Shown here in pieces: positions 1 through 8,639 of a DNA stretch of 64,000 bases. The position numbers and the translations under genes were made by a program. The DNA comes from Roseovarius salincola (lineage in GTDB: Bacteria > Pseudomonadota > Alphaproteobacteria > Rhodobacterales > Rhodobacteraceae). Below the pieces are notes generated by a model. That model worked only from the letters and a program-made list of their open reading frames with translations. It ran no database searches and was not told where the DNA came from. Within the stretch, counting starts at the first letter, position 1, and every line of letters starts with the position of its first letter. The DNA lies in contig NZ_JAPTNL010000001.1 in the NCBI RefSeq assembly GCF_026891095.1, positions 124,001 through 188,000 of the forward strand, written 5' to 3'.

Positions 1-163
1 CGAGGCCCGCCAGATCGCGATGGAGAGCAAGGATTTCACCGAACTCGACCGGCTCAAGGCGGCGCTGGTCGCGGCCGGGGTCGAGGTGCGGATGAGCAAG
101 GCCGGGGTGGAGCTGATCCCCGGTCCGGGGTTCGACCCCGCCCGACTCGAGGGTCTGTCATGA
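1..163 (+). CDS. cysS: Cysteinyl-tRNA synthetase, C-terminal end (partial)
   Basis: Only the last 53 codons are present; the reading frame begins at base 2 and the gene starts before the window. The tail ([20 protein letters not shown], then GVEVRMSK and IPGPGF) is the C-terminal helical and anticodon-side end typical of bacterial CysRS, which charges tRNA-Cys with cysteine in the cytoplasm. The stop TGA at 161-163 is followed by about 100 bases holding a stem-loop repeat, then citramalate synthase on the same strand. The call rests on the tail sequence and on cysS-cimA adjacency recalled from related genomes; the catalytic domain cannot be seen. Confidence 0.75.
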   Translation, partial: EARQIAMESKDFTELDRLKAALVAAGVEVRMSKAGVELIPGPGFDPARLEGLS

Positions 164-200
164 ACATGTCGGGCGCGGGCATGGTTTGGCAATCTCCGGG

Positions 201-248
201 TGAGGGGCCAGCCCCTCACACTCCCCGAGGTATTTTGCGCCAGATGAA
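201..248 (+). repeat. Intergenic stem-loop repeat, copy A
   Basis: A perfect 8-bp hairpin (TGAGGGGC, loop CA, GCCCCTCA; 201-218) is followed at 223-248 by the core CCCCGAGGTATTT, three variable bases and GCCAGATGAA. The same core recurs at 24818-24877 (+), 38538-38597 (-) and 49190-49276 (-), each time next to a GGGGC-type hairpin and outside genes. It could act as a transcript-end structure for cysS, but there is no T-run. Confidence 0.75.
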
Positions 249-263
249 TGGGAGAGGGGCGGC

Positions 264-1895
264 ATGACACGCGAACGTCTCTATCTTTACGACACGACTT
301 TGCGCGATGGGCAGCAGACCCAGGGGGTGTCGTTCTCGACTCCCGAGAAACGTAAGATCGCCGAAACGCTGGATGCGCTGGGCGTGGATTACATCGAGGG
401 CGGCTGGCCCGGCGCCAACCCCACTGACAGCGCGTTTTTCGAAGACGCGCCGCAGACGCGCGCGATGCTTACCGCTTTCGGCATGACCAAGCGGGCGGGG
501 CGCTCGGCGCAGAATGACGAGGTTCTGGCGGCGGTGCTCAATGCCGGGACGCGGGCGGTGTGCCTGGTGGGCAAGACCTATGATTTCCACGTTGAGACGG
601 CGCTGGGCATCACGCTGGAAGAGAACGTCACGAATATCGCGCAATCGGTCGCGCATGTTGTGGCCGAGGGGCGCGAGGGGCTGTTCGATGCGGAGCATTT
701 CTTCGATGGCTGGAAGGCCAACCGCGCCTATGCGCTGGAGACGCTGCGCGCCGCCCATGAGGCGGGGGCGCGTTGGATCGTGCTGTGCGACACCAATGGC
801 GGCACTTTGCCCGAGGAGATCGGGCGCATCACCGCCGAGGTGATCGCCGAGGGTATTCCCGGCGAGCGGTTGGGCATTCACACCCATAACGACACGGAAA
901 ACGCCGTGGCGGGCAGCCTTGCGGCGGTATCGGCGGGCGCGCGACAGGTGCAGGGCACGCTCAACGGGCTTGGCGAGCGTTGCGGCAATGCCAACCTGAC
1001 CACGCTGATCGCGACGCTGTTGTTGAAGGAGCCCTATGCCAGTCGCTACAGTATCGGGGTGAGCCACGCGGCACTGAAGAAGCTGACACAGGCCAGCCGG
1101 ATGCTTGACGAGATCCTGAACCGGGTGCCGATGAAGCAGGCGCCCTATGTGGGCGCCTCGGCCTTTGCGCACAAGGCGGGGCTGCATGCCAGCGCGATCC
1201 TCAAGGATCCCACGACATATGAGCATATCGACCCCGGCCTGGTGGGCAATGCACGCGTCATCCCGATGTCGAACCAGGCGGGCCAGTCGAACCTGCGCCG
1301 GCGTCTCGCCGAAGCCGGGATCACCGTGGACAAGGGCGATCCGGCGCTGGCGCGCATCCTCGAAGAAATCAAGCTGCGCGAGGATCGCGGCTATACCTAT
1401 GACAGTGCGCAAGCCAGTTTCGAGCTGTTGGCGCGCCGCGAACTGGGGCAGCTGCCGCAATTCTTCGAGGTCAAGCGCTACAAGGTCACGGTCGAGCGGC
1501 GCAAGAACAAGTATGACCAGATGGTGTCGCTGTCCGAGGCGGTGGTCGTGGTCAAGGTGGATGGCGAGAAGAAGCTGTCGGTGTCGGAGTCGATGGACGG
1601 GCAGGGAAATGACCGTGGCCCGGTCAATGCGCTGGCCAAGGCGCTGGCCAAGGACCTGGGCAGTTACCAGCAGGCGATCGACGACATGCGGCTGGTGGAT
1701 TTCAAGGTGCGTATCACCCAGGGCGGCACCGAGGCCGTGACCCGCGTCATCATCGACAGCGAGGACGGGCAGGGGCGGCGTTGGTCCACGGTGGGGGTGA
1801 GCGCCAACATAGTGGATGCCAGTTTCGAGGCGCTCCTCGATGCGATCACCTGGAAGCTGATGCGCGATGGTGGATCGACGGGGGGCGCGGCCTAG
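264..1895 (+). CDS. cimA: Citramalate synthase
   Basis: 543 aa enzyme of the HMGL-like/LeuA family. It condenses pyruvate and acetyl-CoA to (R)-citramalate, entering the threonine-independent isoleucine pathway. The N-terminal TIM-barrel motif LYDTTLRDGQQTQGVSFS lies near residues 8-25; CDTNGG and HTHNDTENAVAGS carry further metal and substrate residues. The C-terminal part (about 410-535) is the LeuA dimerisation/allosteric domain, so feedback control by isoleucine is likely. The length fits the long CimA type (about 520-540 aa) rather than 2-isopropylmalate synthase. The ATG at 264 has a GGAGAGGGG ribosome site. The next gene starts directly after the stop, suggesting co-transcription. Confidence 0.9.
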   Translation: MTRERLYLYDTTLRDGQQTQGVSFSTPEKRKIAETLDALGVDYIEGGWPGANPTDSAFFEDAPQTRAMLTAFGMTKRAGRSAQNDEVLAAVLNAGTRAVCLVGKTYDFHVETALGITLEENVTNIAQSVAHVVAEGREGLFDAEHFFDGWKANRAYALETLRAAHEAGARWIVLCDTNGGTLPEEIGRITAEVIAEGIPGERLGIHTHNDTENAVAGSLAAVSAGARQVQGTLNGLGERCGNANLTTLIATLLLKEPYASRYSIGVSHAALKKLTQASRMLDEILNRVPMKQAPYVGASAFAHKAGLHASAILKDPTTYEHIDPGLVGNARVIPMSNQAGQSNLRRRLAEAGITVDKGDPALARILEEIKLREDRGYTYDSAQASFELLARRELGQLPQFFEVKRYKVTVERRKNKYDQMVSLSEAVVVVKVDGEKKLSVSESMDGQGNDRGPVNALAKALAKDLGSYQQAIDDMRLVDFKVRITQGGTEAVTRVIIDSEDGQGRRWSTVGVSANIVDASFEALLDAITWKLMRDGGSTGGAA

Positions 1896-2690
1896 GTGCC
1901 GGGCATGGAGTTTGACGCCGATCTTGTGGCCTGTGCGCAGCTTGTGGAGCGGGGCGACCCGGACCGTTTCGCCGCCAGCATGGCTGCGCCAGTGGCGCCG
2001 CGCCGGGTGCTGTTCGCGTTCTATGCCTTCAACATCGAAGTGTCGCGCGCCCCTTGGGTCACCGAGGAGTCGATGATCGCCGAGATGCGGCTGCAATGGT
2101 GGCGCGATGCGCTGGAGGAAATCCGCAGCCGGGGTGTGGTGCGCCGTCACGAGGTGGTGACGCCGCTGGCGGATGTGCTGGATAGCGAGGGGGCGGCGTT
2201 GCTGGACCGGCTGGTCGCGGCGCGCCGCTGGGATATCTACCGTGACCCGTTCGAGGACATGGCGCATCTTCGCGCCTATATCGAAGATACCTCGTCCAAC
2301 CTGATGCTGGCGATCGCCCGCGCACTGGGAAGGGTGCCCGAGGAGGCGCAAGCGCCGCTGCACGATGCCGGGCGCGCGCTTGGCATTGCCAACTGGCTGC
2401 GCGCGGTGCCTGCGCTGGAACAGGCGGGGCGCATCCCGCTGGTGGATGGCACGCCCGAGGGGGTGCGCGCGCTGGCGCAAGAGGGGCTTGAGGCCTTGAG
2501 CGCCGCGCGCGGCGCACGCGCGCAGGTGCCTGCCGCACTTGGCCCGGCGCTCTTGCCGCTCTGGCAGGTGGGGCCGGTGCTGAAGCGCGCGGCGAGCGAT
2601 CCGCGTCGGGTGGCCGAGGGGCGGCTGGAACTGGCGCCGGTGCAGCGCCGCTTCGCCTTGATGGCGCGCGCGCTCACGGGGCGCTGGTAG
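1896..2690 (+). CDS. Squalene/phytoene synthase family protein
   Basis: 264 aa. It begins with GTG immediately after the cimA stop; an internal ATG three codons on is an alternative start. The segment MIAEMRLQWWRDALEEI (near residues 55-71) and the following acidic/Arg motifs are the trans-prenyltransferase signature shared by phytoene synthase and the NDUFAF6-like branch. It is short and lacks neighbouring carotenoid genes, so I read it as the housekeeping-like NDUFAF6/COG1562 branch common in alphaproteobacteria rather than a true phytoene synthase. The substrate is unknown. Zero spacing to cimA implies translational coupling. Confidence 0.75.
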   Translation: MPGMEFDADLVACAQLVERGDPDRFAASMAAPVAPRRVLFAFYAFNIEVSRAPWVTEESMIAEMRLQWWRDALEEIRSRGVVRRHEVVTPLADVLDSEGAALLDRLVAARRWDIYRDPFEDMAHLRAYIEDTSSNLMLAIARALGRVPEEAQAPLHDAGRALGIANWLRAVPALEQAGRIPLVDGTPEGVRALAQEGLEALSAARGARAQVPAALGPALLPLWQVGPVLKRAASDPRRVAEGRLELAPVQRRFALMARALTGRW

Positions 2691-2712
2691 TCTCCCGCGT
2701 CGGGGCGGCGGT

Positions 2713-3930
2713 TCAGGCGTCGTCGGGGCGCAGCATCAGCCAGATCAGCGCGCCGCCCGCCAGCGCCAGGAACGGCACCATCGCCAGATTGACCGAGATC
2801 CAGCCCGCCTGCGCGCCGTCTCCGGCGCAGTTCATGAGCCCCCCCGAGGCCAGCGAGGCCAGCGTCACGCCGCCGAACACCAGAAGGTCATTGAGCCCCT
2901 GCATCCGGCCGCGCTCATGGGCTTCATGTGCTCCGGCCAGCATCGTGGTGGCACCGATGAAGCCGAAATTCCAGCCGACACCCAGCAGGATGAGAGCGAT
3001 GAAGAAATTCTCGAGCGAGACACCCTGAAGCGCCACGGCCCCGGCGCCCGCAAGGATCACGAGCCCCGCCGCAACCACCTTTTCGACGCCGAAACGCGCG
3101 ATCAGGTGACCGGTAAAGAAGGACGGGGCAAACATGGCCAGCACATGGCCCGTGACGATGTCGGCTGCGTCACCTTCGGAGAGGCCGCAGCCGACCACCG
3201 CCAGCGGCGTCGAGGTCATGACAAGGTTCATCAGCGCATAGGAGACCATCGCGCAGATCACCGCGACAAGGATCCGCGGGGTCGTGATCAGCTCCCAGCG
3301 GCTGCGCCCCTTGGGGGCGTCATGCGCGGGAACGGGCGGCTTGGGAATGTCGAGGAACAGGAACAGGAACGCGCCAACGAGGTTCAGCGCGACCACGGCG
3401 AAATAGGTTCCCATGAACGGAATCACCATTGCCTGGCTGGTGACCTTGACCAGTTGCGGGCCGATGATCGCGCTCGCAAGGCCGCCCGCAAGGACATAGG
3501 AGATCGCCTTGGGGCGGAATTCATCGCTGGCGGTGTCAGCGGCGGCAAAGCGGTAGAACCCCTGCGCCGACATGTAGATACCGGTGATGAAGCTGCCGGC
3601 GAGAAACACCTCGAAGGACGCAATGTAAAGCCCGTAGGCGCCGATCGCCGCGCCTGTCGCACCTGCGCCCGCGCCCAGCATGAAGCCCGCCTTGCGCCCG
3701 GCGCGCTGCATGAACCAGGCCAGCGGGTTCGCCGCCAGCATCGAGCCCAGCACGATCAGCGAGATCGGCAGCGTCGCAAAGCAAATATTGCTGGCCAGCG
3801 TCTGACCGGCCAGCCCGCCGACCACGAACACCATCGCCATCTGCGCGCCAAGAAACGCCTGTGCCGCCGCAAGAACGATGACATTGCGTTTTGCGCGGCG
3901 GTCGCTGTGGATGAGGGCTGCATCGGTCAT
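2713..3930 (-). CDS. MFS transporter
   Basis: About 405 aa from the ATG at 3930; a TTG start 12 codons upstream is possible but less likely. Hydrophobic segments run through the whole length in a 12-helix pattern with a central loop (about residues 190-210), and the MFS loop motif appears as QRAGRKAGF after helix 2. No substrate-specific motif is recognisable. It runs convergent to the squalene-synthase-like gene and lies just downstream of cobB on the same strand with a short gap, so it may be read through from the cobalamin operon. A role in corrinoid uptake or export would be guesswork. Confidence 0.8.
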   Translation of the reverse strand: MTDAALIHSDRRAKRNVIVLAAAQAFLGAQMAMVFVVGGLAGQTLASNICFATLPISLIVLGSMLAANPLAWFMQRAGRKAGFMLGAGAGATGAAIGAYGLYIASFEVFLAGSFITGIYMSAQGFYRFAAADTASDEFRPKAISYVLAGGLASAIIGPQLVKVTSQAMVIPFMGTYFAVVALNLVGAFLFLFLDIPKPPVPAHDAPKGRSRWELITTPRILVAVICAMVSYALMNLVMTSTPLAVVGCGLSEGDAADIVTGHVLAMFAPSFFTGHLIARFGVEKVVAAGLVILAGAGAVALQGVSLENFFIALILLGVGWNFGFIGATTMLAGAHEAHERGRMQGLNDLLVFGGVTLASLASGGLMNCAGDGAQAGWISVNLAMVPFLALAGGALIWLMLRPDDA

Positions 3931-3969
3931 GCCGGCTCTGCTAGACCCAAACCGGACCGGGTGCAAGGC

Positions 3970-5253
3970 TCAGCCCGGACCCGAGGCGCGGTCGATTACA
4001 TGGGCGAAGGACCCTTGCACGTTTCCGGCGACCAGCCCCATGTCGGGCAGCGCGGCGCCGCTGGCGTCACGGGCGGCGAAAAGCGCATCGCCCCGGGCGC
4101 TGAGGGTGGTCGCGTAGTGGAATTCGTGACCCGCAAGCTGCGCGCTGAACGGGCCGCGAAGTGGTTGCAGGTGGCGATAGCCAAGATGCATTCGGCGCGT
4201 GGCGAATGATGTCTCGAGCCGCAGCAGGCCGGCCATCGCGTGGCGGGCGCCATCAGCGTCGATCAACCCGTCACCCAGAACCATATAGCCGCCGCATTCG
4301 CCATAGATCGCAGTATGCCGCGCGGCTTCTCTGAGGCTCGACATGAACGTTTGCGCGGCGGCGATCCGCCCGCCATGAAGCTCTGGGTAGCCGCCGGGAA
4401 GATAGATGAAATCGGCCTGCGGGACGGGTGCGTCCGCCAGCGGCGAGAAGAACCGTAACTCGGCCCCCCCTGCGCGCCAGTCCTCAAGCAGGTGCGGATA
4501 GGAAAAGGCGAAGGCCGCATCACGCGCGACGGCGATCACCTGTCCCGGTGGGGCCATGCGCTGCGCTGTGCCTGCGCCCGCCAGCGGCGCGGCAAGCGAC
4601 AGAAGCGCATCTTGCTTCAGCGTCGCTTCCAATGCGTCGGCGGCATGGTCGAGAAAACCTGCGAGATCGGCGCGTTCCTCGGCCTGCACCAGCCCCAGAT
4701 GGCGCGAGGGCAAGGCAAGCCGCTTATCGCGCGGCAGGCTGGCCAGAACCGGCAGGCCCAGCGGCGCCAGCGCATCCTCGAGCATCAATGCATGGCGCGG
4801 CGAGCCGATGTTGTTGAGGATCACGCCGGCGATGCGTACCGATGGGTCATGCCCTGCAAAGCCCGCCACGAGCGGCGCGACCGATTGCGCCATGCGCCCC
4901 GCATCGACCACCAGCACCACCGGCAGATCGAGCGCCCGCGCGAGATCGGCGACCGCGCCGCGCCCGTCCGGGGGGGCGCCGTCAAATAGGCCCATTGCAC
5001 CTTCGATCACCAAAAGCCCCGCGCCGGCGCCGGCCAGCGCGCGCAGTCGCGACGTGCTCATCGCCCAGGCATCGAGATTGCGGCAGGACGCGCCGGAGGC
5101 CGCCTCGTGAAAGCGGGGATCAATGAAGTCGGGGCCGGATTTGGCGCCGCGCACCGGCAATCCCTGACGCGCCAGCAGGCGCAACAGCGCCAGCGTGACG
5201 GTGGTCTTGCCGCTGCCCGATGCGGGGGCCGCAATGATCAGGCCGTTGTTCAT
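3970..5253 (-). CDS. cobB: Cobyrinate a,c-diamide synthase
   Basis: 427 aa. It amidates the a and c carboxylates of (hydrogeno)cobyrinate using glutamine and ATP. The N-terminal P-loop-like domain is clear (IIAAPASGSGKTTVTLALLR, residues 6-25), followed by SGPDFIDPRFHEAASG. The C-terminal class I glutamine amidotransferase domain has the nucleophile in IYGECGGYMVLG and a late His in GSFAHVI. The ATG at 5253 overlaps the stop of cobA by 4 bp (ATGA), so the two are translationally coupled. CobB (aerobic) versus CbiA (anaerobic) cannot be settled from sequence alone. Confidence 0.92.
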   Translation of the reverse strand: MNNGLIIAAPASGSGKTTVTLALLRLLARQGLPVRGAKSGPDFIDPRFHEAASGASCRNLDAWAMSTSRLRALAGAGAGLLVIEGAMGLFDGAPPDGRGAVADLARALDLPVVLVVDAGRMAQSVAPLVAGFAGHDPSVRIAGVILNNIGSPRHALMLEDALAPLGLPVLASLPRDKRLALPSRHLGLVQAEERADLAGFLDHAADALEATLKQDALLSLAAPLAGAGTAQRMAPPGQVIAVARDAAFAFSYPHLLEDWRAGGAELRFFSPLADAPVPQADFIYLPGGYPELHGGRIAAAQTFMSSLREAARHTAIYGECGGYMVLGDGLIDADGARHAMAGLLRLETSFATRRMHLGYRHLQPLRGPFSAQLAGHEFHYATTLSARGDALFAARDASGAALPDMGLVAGNVQGSFAHVIDRASGPG

Positions 5254-6101
5254 GCCCGCTCGGCGGGGCGCCCCCGGCCCAGCGGGTCGAGGTCGCGCGG
5301 GGCCTCGCCCAACGCCATCGCCTGCCAGTCGAGCACCTGGCGCATCAGCACCGAGCGCCCGACGCAGAGGATTGCCGGGGGTTCGAGCCCGCTTTCCCTG
5401 ATATCCGCAGGCATCCGTGACAGCGTGGTTTCAAGCACCGATTGATCGCCGGTGGTGGCCGAGCAGACGATGGCGCAGGGTTCGTCGGCAGGGCGACCGG
5501 CGGCAATGAGCGCATCGGCGATGCGTTCCACATGTTTCATGCCCATGTAGATCACGATCACCTGGCTGCCCTGGGCAATGGCGGCCCAGTTCAGCGACGA
5601 GGGCGTCTGCCCCGACTGGTCATAGCCGGTGACGAAGGTGACCGACTGGTTCACGTCCCGATGCGTCACCGGAATCCCGGCATATGCCAGCCCGCCGATC
5701 CCGGCGCTGATGCCCGGTATGATGCGGATCGGCACGCCGTGCTGCACCAAGGTCTGTGCCTCTTCGCCGCCGCGCCCGAAAACGAAGGGATCGCCACCCT
5801 TGAGGCGCAGCACGCGCTTGCCAGCGCGGGCAAGGTCGATGAGATGCAGGGAAATGTCGCGCTGCAACGCTGATGGCTTGCCCCCGCGCTTGCCGGCATA
5901 GACATGCTCGGCCTGCGGCGCCCAGTCGAGAATTGTCTTCTCGACCAGCGCGTCATAGATCACCACATCGGCCTGTCTCAGCGCATTGAGCCCATGCAGC
6001 GTCAGCAGCCCCGGATCGCCCGGGCCCGCACCACATAACCAGACCCAGCCGGGTTCAAGGATCGGCCAGTCGCGGCCGGGAAGGGTGATCGAGTCGCTCA
6101 T
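5250..6101 (-). CDS. cobA: Uroporphyrinogen-III C-methyltransferase (SUMT)
   Basis: 283 aa from the ATG at 6101, chosen because AGGAGG sits right before it; the frame is open a further 62 codons upstream but without a ribosome site. SAM-dependent methylation of uroporphyrinogen III at C2 and C7 yields precorrin-2, the entry to cobalamin and siroheme. Seen are the loop GAGPGDPGLLTLHGLNAL, the Arg-rich LRLKGGDPFVFGRGGEE and the PGISAG motif of tetrapyrrole methylases. There is no fused CysG dehydrogenase domain. It is divergent from cbiD across a 134-bp gap; I see no cobalamin riboswitch there. Confidence 0.92.
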   Translation of the reverse strand: MSDSITLPGRDWPILEPGWVWLCGAGPGDPGLLTLHGLNALRQADVVIYDALVEKTILDWAPQAEHVYAGKRGGKPSALQRDISLHLIDLARAGKRVLRLKGGDPFVFGRGGEEAQTLVQHGVPIRIIPGISAGIGGLAYAGIPVTHRDVNQSVTFVTGYDQSGQTPSSLNWAAIAQGSQVIVIYMGMKHVERIADALIAAGRPADEPCAIVCSATTGDQSVLETTLSRMPADIRESGLEPPAILCVGRSVLMRQVLDWQAMALGEAPRDLDPLGRGRPAERA

Positions 6102-6235
6102 GCCCTCCTGTATGCCCGGATCGCGTGGCGTGTGAAAGGCCGCAAACGACTTCAAGCACAGGTGCTTGCGACATCGGGGAGGGGCGAAAATTGTCGATTG
6201 GCGCGGCCGGAGCACGCGCCTATAGTCCGCCCGAG

Positions 6236-7282
6236 ATGAGCCGCAAAGACCCCAAGCAACTGCGCCGTGGCTGGACCACGGGCGCATGCGCCACCGCCGC
6301 CACGCGCGCCGCGCTGATGATGCTGTGGGGCGAAGGGCAACCGCGCGCCGTGCGTATCGCGCTCCCCGGTGGCCAGACTCCGGAATTCGAGATCGCCCAT
6401 GGCGATCAAGGCGCGGGCTGGGCCGAGGCGGGGGTTATCAAGGATGCAGGCGACGACCCGGATGTCACGCATGGCGCGATGATCGTGGCGCGCGTCGCAC
6501 CGTCAGGCGGCGGCATCCATTTTCGCGCTGGCGAAGGCGTGGGCACCGTGACCATGGCGGGCCTGCCGATCCCGCCCGGAGACCCCGCCATCAACCCGGT
6601 CCCGCGCGAGATGATGCGCACGACCGTGCGCGACATGGCGGCGCGCCTCAGTGAGCGGGATGATATCGAGATCACCGTTTCGGTGCCGGGTGGACAGGCC
6701 TTGGCACAGCAGACATGGAACCCGCGCCTTGGCATCAAGGGCGGGCTGTCGATTCTTGGCACCACCGGAATAGTGCGCCCGTTTTCCTGCGCGGCCTGGA
6801 TCGCATCGATCCATCGCGGCATCGACGTTGCGCGCGCGAGCGGCCTTGATCATGTGGCGGGCTGCACCGGCGCAACCAGTGAAAAGGCGGTTCAGGCGCT
6901 TTACGATCTGCCCGACGAGGCGATGCTGGACATGGGCGATTTCGCAGGTGGGTTGCTCAAGTACCTCGCCCGGCATCCGGTGAAGCGCATTACCATCGGC
7001 GGCGGCATCGCCAAGATGACCAAGCTGGCGCAGGGCGCGCGCGATCTGCATTCGGGGCGCAGCCAGGTGGATTTCGACCGGCTTGCCGACGCGCTCGGTA
7101 CCGGCGAATTGCGTTACATGAATACCGCGTTGCAAGCCTATGAAATAGAGGGAGAAAGAATGGTGAGATGGGTGGCTGAAAATGCGCTTGCTGCGGTGCG
7201 TGCGATGCTGCCGGATGAAATCCGTGCCGATACAGCGGTGATCGACCGCGAGGGCCGGCTCGTGGCGCGGGCGGGCGCATGA
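6236..7282 (+). CDS. cbiD: Cobalt-precorrin-5B C1-methyltransferase
   Basis: 348 aa from the ATG at 6236; the frame is open upstream, but family members start at this point, just before the GWTTGACATAATRAAL signature (residues 9-24). CbiD methylates C1 of the corrin ring in the cobalt-early pathway. Later conserved blocks include NPVPREMM, LGIKGGLSILGTTGIV and ITIGGGIAKMTKLAQG. It overlaps the next gene by 4 bp (ATGA). Aerobic pathways use CobF at this step, so CbiD beside CobA/CobB and CobK means a mixed gene set. Confidence 0.9.
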   Translation: MSRKDPKQLRRGWTTGACATAATRAALMMLWGEGQPRAVRIALPGGQTPEFEIAHGDQGAGWAEAGVIKDAGDDPDVTHGAMIVARVAPSGGGIHFRAGEGVGTVTMAGLPIPPGDPAINPVPREMMRTTVRDMAARLSERDDIEITVSVPGGQALAQQTWNPRLGIKGGLSILGTTGIVRPFSCAAWIASIHRGIDVARASGLDHVAGCTGATSEKAVQALYDLPDEAMLDMGDFAGGLLKYLARHPVKRITIGGGIAKMTKLAQGARDLHSGRSQVDFDRLADALGTGELRYMNTALQAYEIEGERMVRWVAENALAAVRAMLPDEIRADTAVIDREGRLVARAGA

Positions 7283-8013
7283 CGCTGCTGTTGCTTGCGG
7301 GTACCGGCGAAGCGGTGCTGATCGCGCGCCATCTGGCGGCGCGAGGGCAGGTTGCGGCGGTGGCTTCGCTGGCTGGGGTCACACGCGCGCCGCGTCCCGT
7401 TGGCCTGCCCACAAGGACCGGCGGTTTTGGCGGCGAGGCCGGGTTTCGCGCCTATCTGCAAGAGGCCGGGATCAGCGCCGTTCTGGATGCCACCCACCCC
7501 TTTGCGGACCGCATTTCGCATCGCAGCGCACGGGTCTGCCGGGAACTGGGTCTGCCCTATTGCCAGCTCCTGCGACCGCCCTGGACGCCTGGGCCGGGCG
7601 ACCGCTGGACCATGATCACGCGCGAGGAAGAGGCCGCGCGCCATATCGCACCGGGCAGCACCGTCTTTCTGGCCACCGGGCGTCAGACCTTGACCCGCTT
7701 CGCGAACCTGGCGGAATGCCGCCTGATCTGTCGTCAGATCGACCCGCCTGATGGGCCGTTTCCCTTTCCGAATGGCGATTTTCTTGTGGGCAGCCCGCCG
7801 TTTTCCGTGGCCGACGAGATGGAGACCTTCACCCGGCTCGCCATCGACTGGCTTGTCGTCAAGGATGCCGGGGGCGAGGTGCCGCGCACCAAACTGGTGG
7901 CGGCGCGCGATCTGGGGGTCGGGGTCATCATGCTTGAGCGGCCCGCGCAGCCCGAGCGGGTGGAGCGGGTCGAGACCGTAGCGGGAGCGCTGGACTGGGT
8001 GGCAGGGCTGTGA
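7279..8013 (+). CDS. cobK: (Cobalt-)precorrin-6A reductase
   Basis: 244 aa NADPH-dependent reductase of the corrin macrocycle (CobK/CbiJ family). The N-terminus LLLLAGTGEAVLIARHLAAR is the Rossmann-like nucleotide region, and DATHPFADRISHRS (near residues 71-84) is the family signature; VVKDAGGEVPRTKL near the end is also conserved. It overlaps cbiD by 4 bp and the following glycosylase by 4 bp, so cobK is the middle of a tightly coupled rightward operon. Whether the natural substrate carries cobalt depends on the pathway and is not decided here. Confidence 0.88.
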   Translation: MTLLLLAGTGEAVLIARHLAARGQVAAVASLAGVTRAPRPVGLPTRTGGFGGEAGFRAYLQEAGISAVLDATHPFADRISHRSARVCRELGLPYCQLLRPPWTPGPGDRWTMITREEEAARHIAPGSTVFLATGRQTLTRFANLAECRLICRQIDPPDGPFPFPNGDFLVGSPPFSVADEMETFTRLAIDWLVVKDAGGEVPRTKLVAARDLGVGVIMLERPAQPERVERVETVAGALDWVAGL

Positions 8014-8639
8014 GCGGGCGCATCATCGAAACCCTTGTCGATGTCGAGGAGGGCGCGGCCTATCTGAGCCATCGTTGCCCGCGTATGGCCCATGCTCATG
8101 AGCTGACCGCGCCGCTGCCGCTGCGCCGCCGGCCAGACGGGTTCGCGCAGCTTTTGAACGCGATCGTCAGCCAGCAGGTCAGCGTCGCCGCCGCCGATGC
8201 GATCTGGAGCCGGATGAAGGCCGCGCGGTTGACGGGCCCGCGCAAGATCATGTGGGCCAGCGATGACGCGCTGCGCGCCGCCGGGCTGAGCCGGCAGAAG
8301 ATCCGCTATGCCCGCGCGCTGGCGAACGCACGGATCGACTATCGCGGCCTGCGCCATGCCCCGACCGACGAAGTCATCCGGCACTTGACCGAAGTGCCCG
8401 GGATCGGCGTCTGGACGGCGGAAATCTATGCGATGTTCAGCCTTGGGCGCGCGGATGTCTTTGCGCCGGGTGATCTGGCTTTGCAAGAAGGCGCGCGGCT
8501 GCTCTACGATCTGCCCGAACGCCCACGCGAACGGGCGCTGCGCGAGATGGCACGGGCCTGGGCGCCTTGGAGATCGGTTGCCGCGCGACTGCTGTGGGCC
8601 TACTACGCGCAAATGAAACAAAGGGAAGGGATCAGATGA
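8010..8639 (+). CDS. DNA-3-methyladenine glycosylase (AlkA/HhH-GPD family)
   Basis: 209 aa, GTG start overlapping the cobK stop by 4 bp. It is a base-excision glycosylase removing alkylated purines. The HhH-GPD region is clear: LNAIVSQQVSVAAADAIW near residues 49-66, then the helix-hairpin-helix EVPGIGVWTAEIYAMF (about 129-144) and the catalytic-Asp segment DVFAPGDLALQEG. It lacks the N-terminal domain of E. coli AlkA, as in the short AlkA-like proteins. Its position in a cobalamin operon appears to be transcriptional linkage rather than shared function. Confidence 0.87.
   Translation: MSGRIIETLVDVEEGAAYLSHRCPRMAHAHELTAPLPLRRRPDGFAQLLNAIVSQQVSVAAADAIWSRMKAARLTGPRKIMWASDDALRAAGLSRQKIRYARALANARIDYRGLRHAPTDEVIRHLTEVPGIGVWTAEIYAMFSLGRADVFAPGDLALQEGARLLYDLPERPRERALREMARAWAPWRSVAARLLWAYYAQMKQREGIR

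Noticed and set aside
216-2480. Long leftward open frame (754 codons) opposite citramalate synthase
   Set aside because: Arg/His/Gln-rich composition without any family motif; it is the complement of a strongly coding GC-rich gene.
6102-6235. Cobalamin riboswitch between cobA and cbiD
   Set aside because: The gap is only 134 bases and I could not find a B12-box-like block or the long paired elements.
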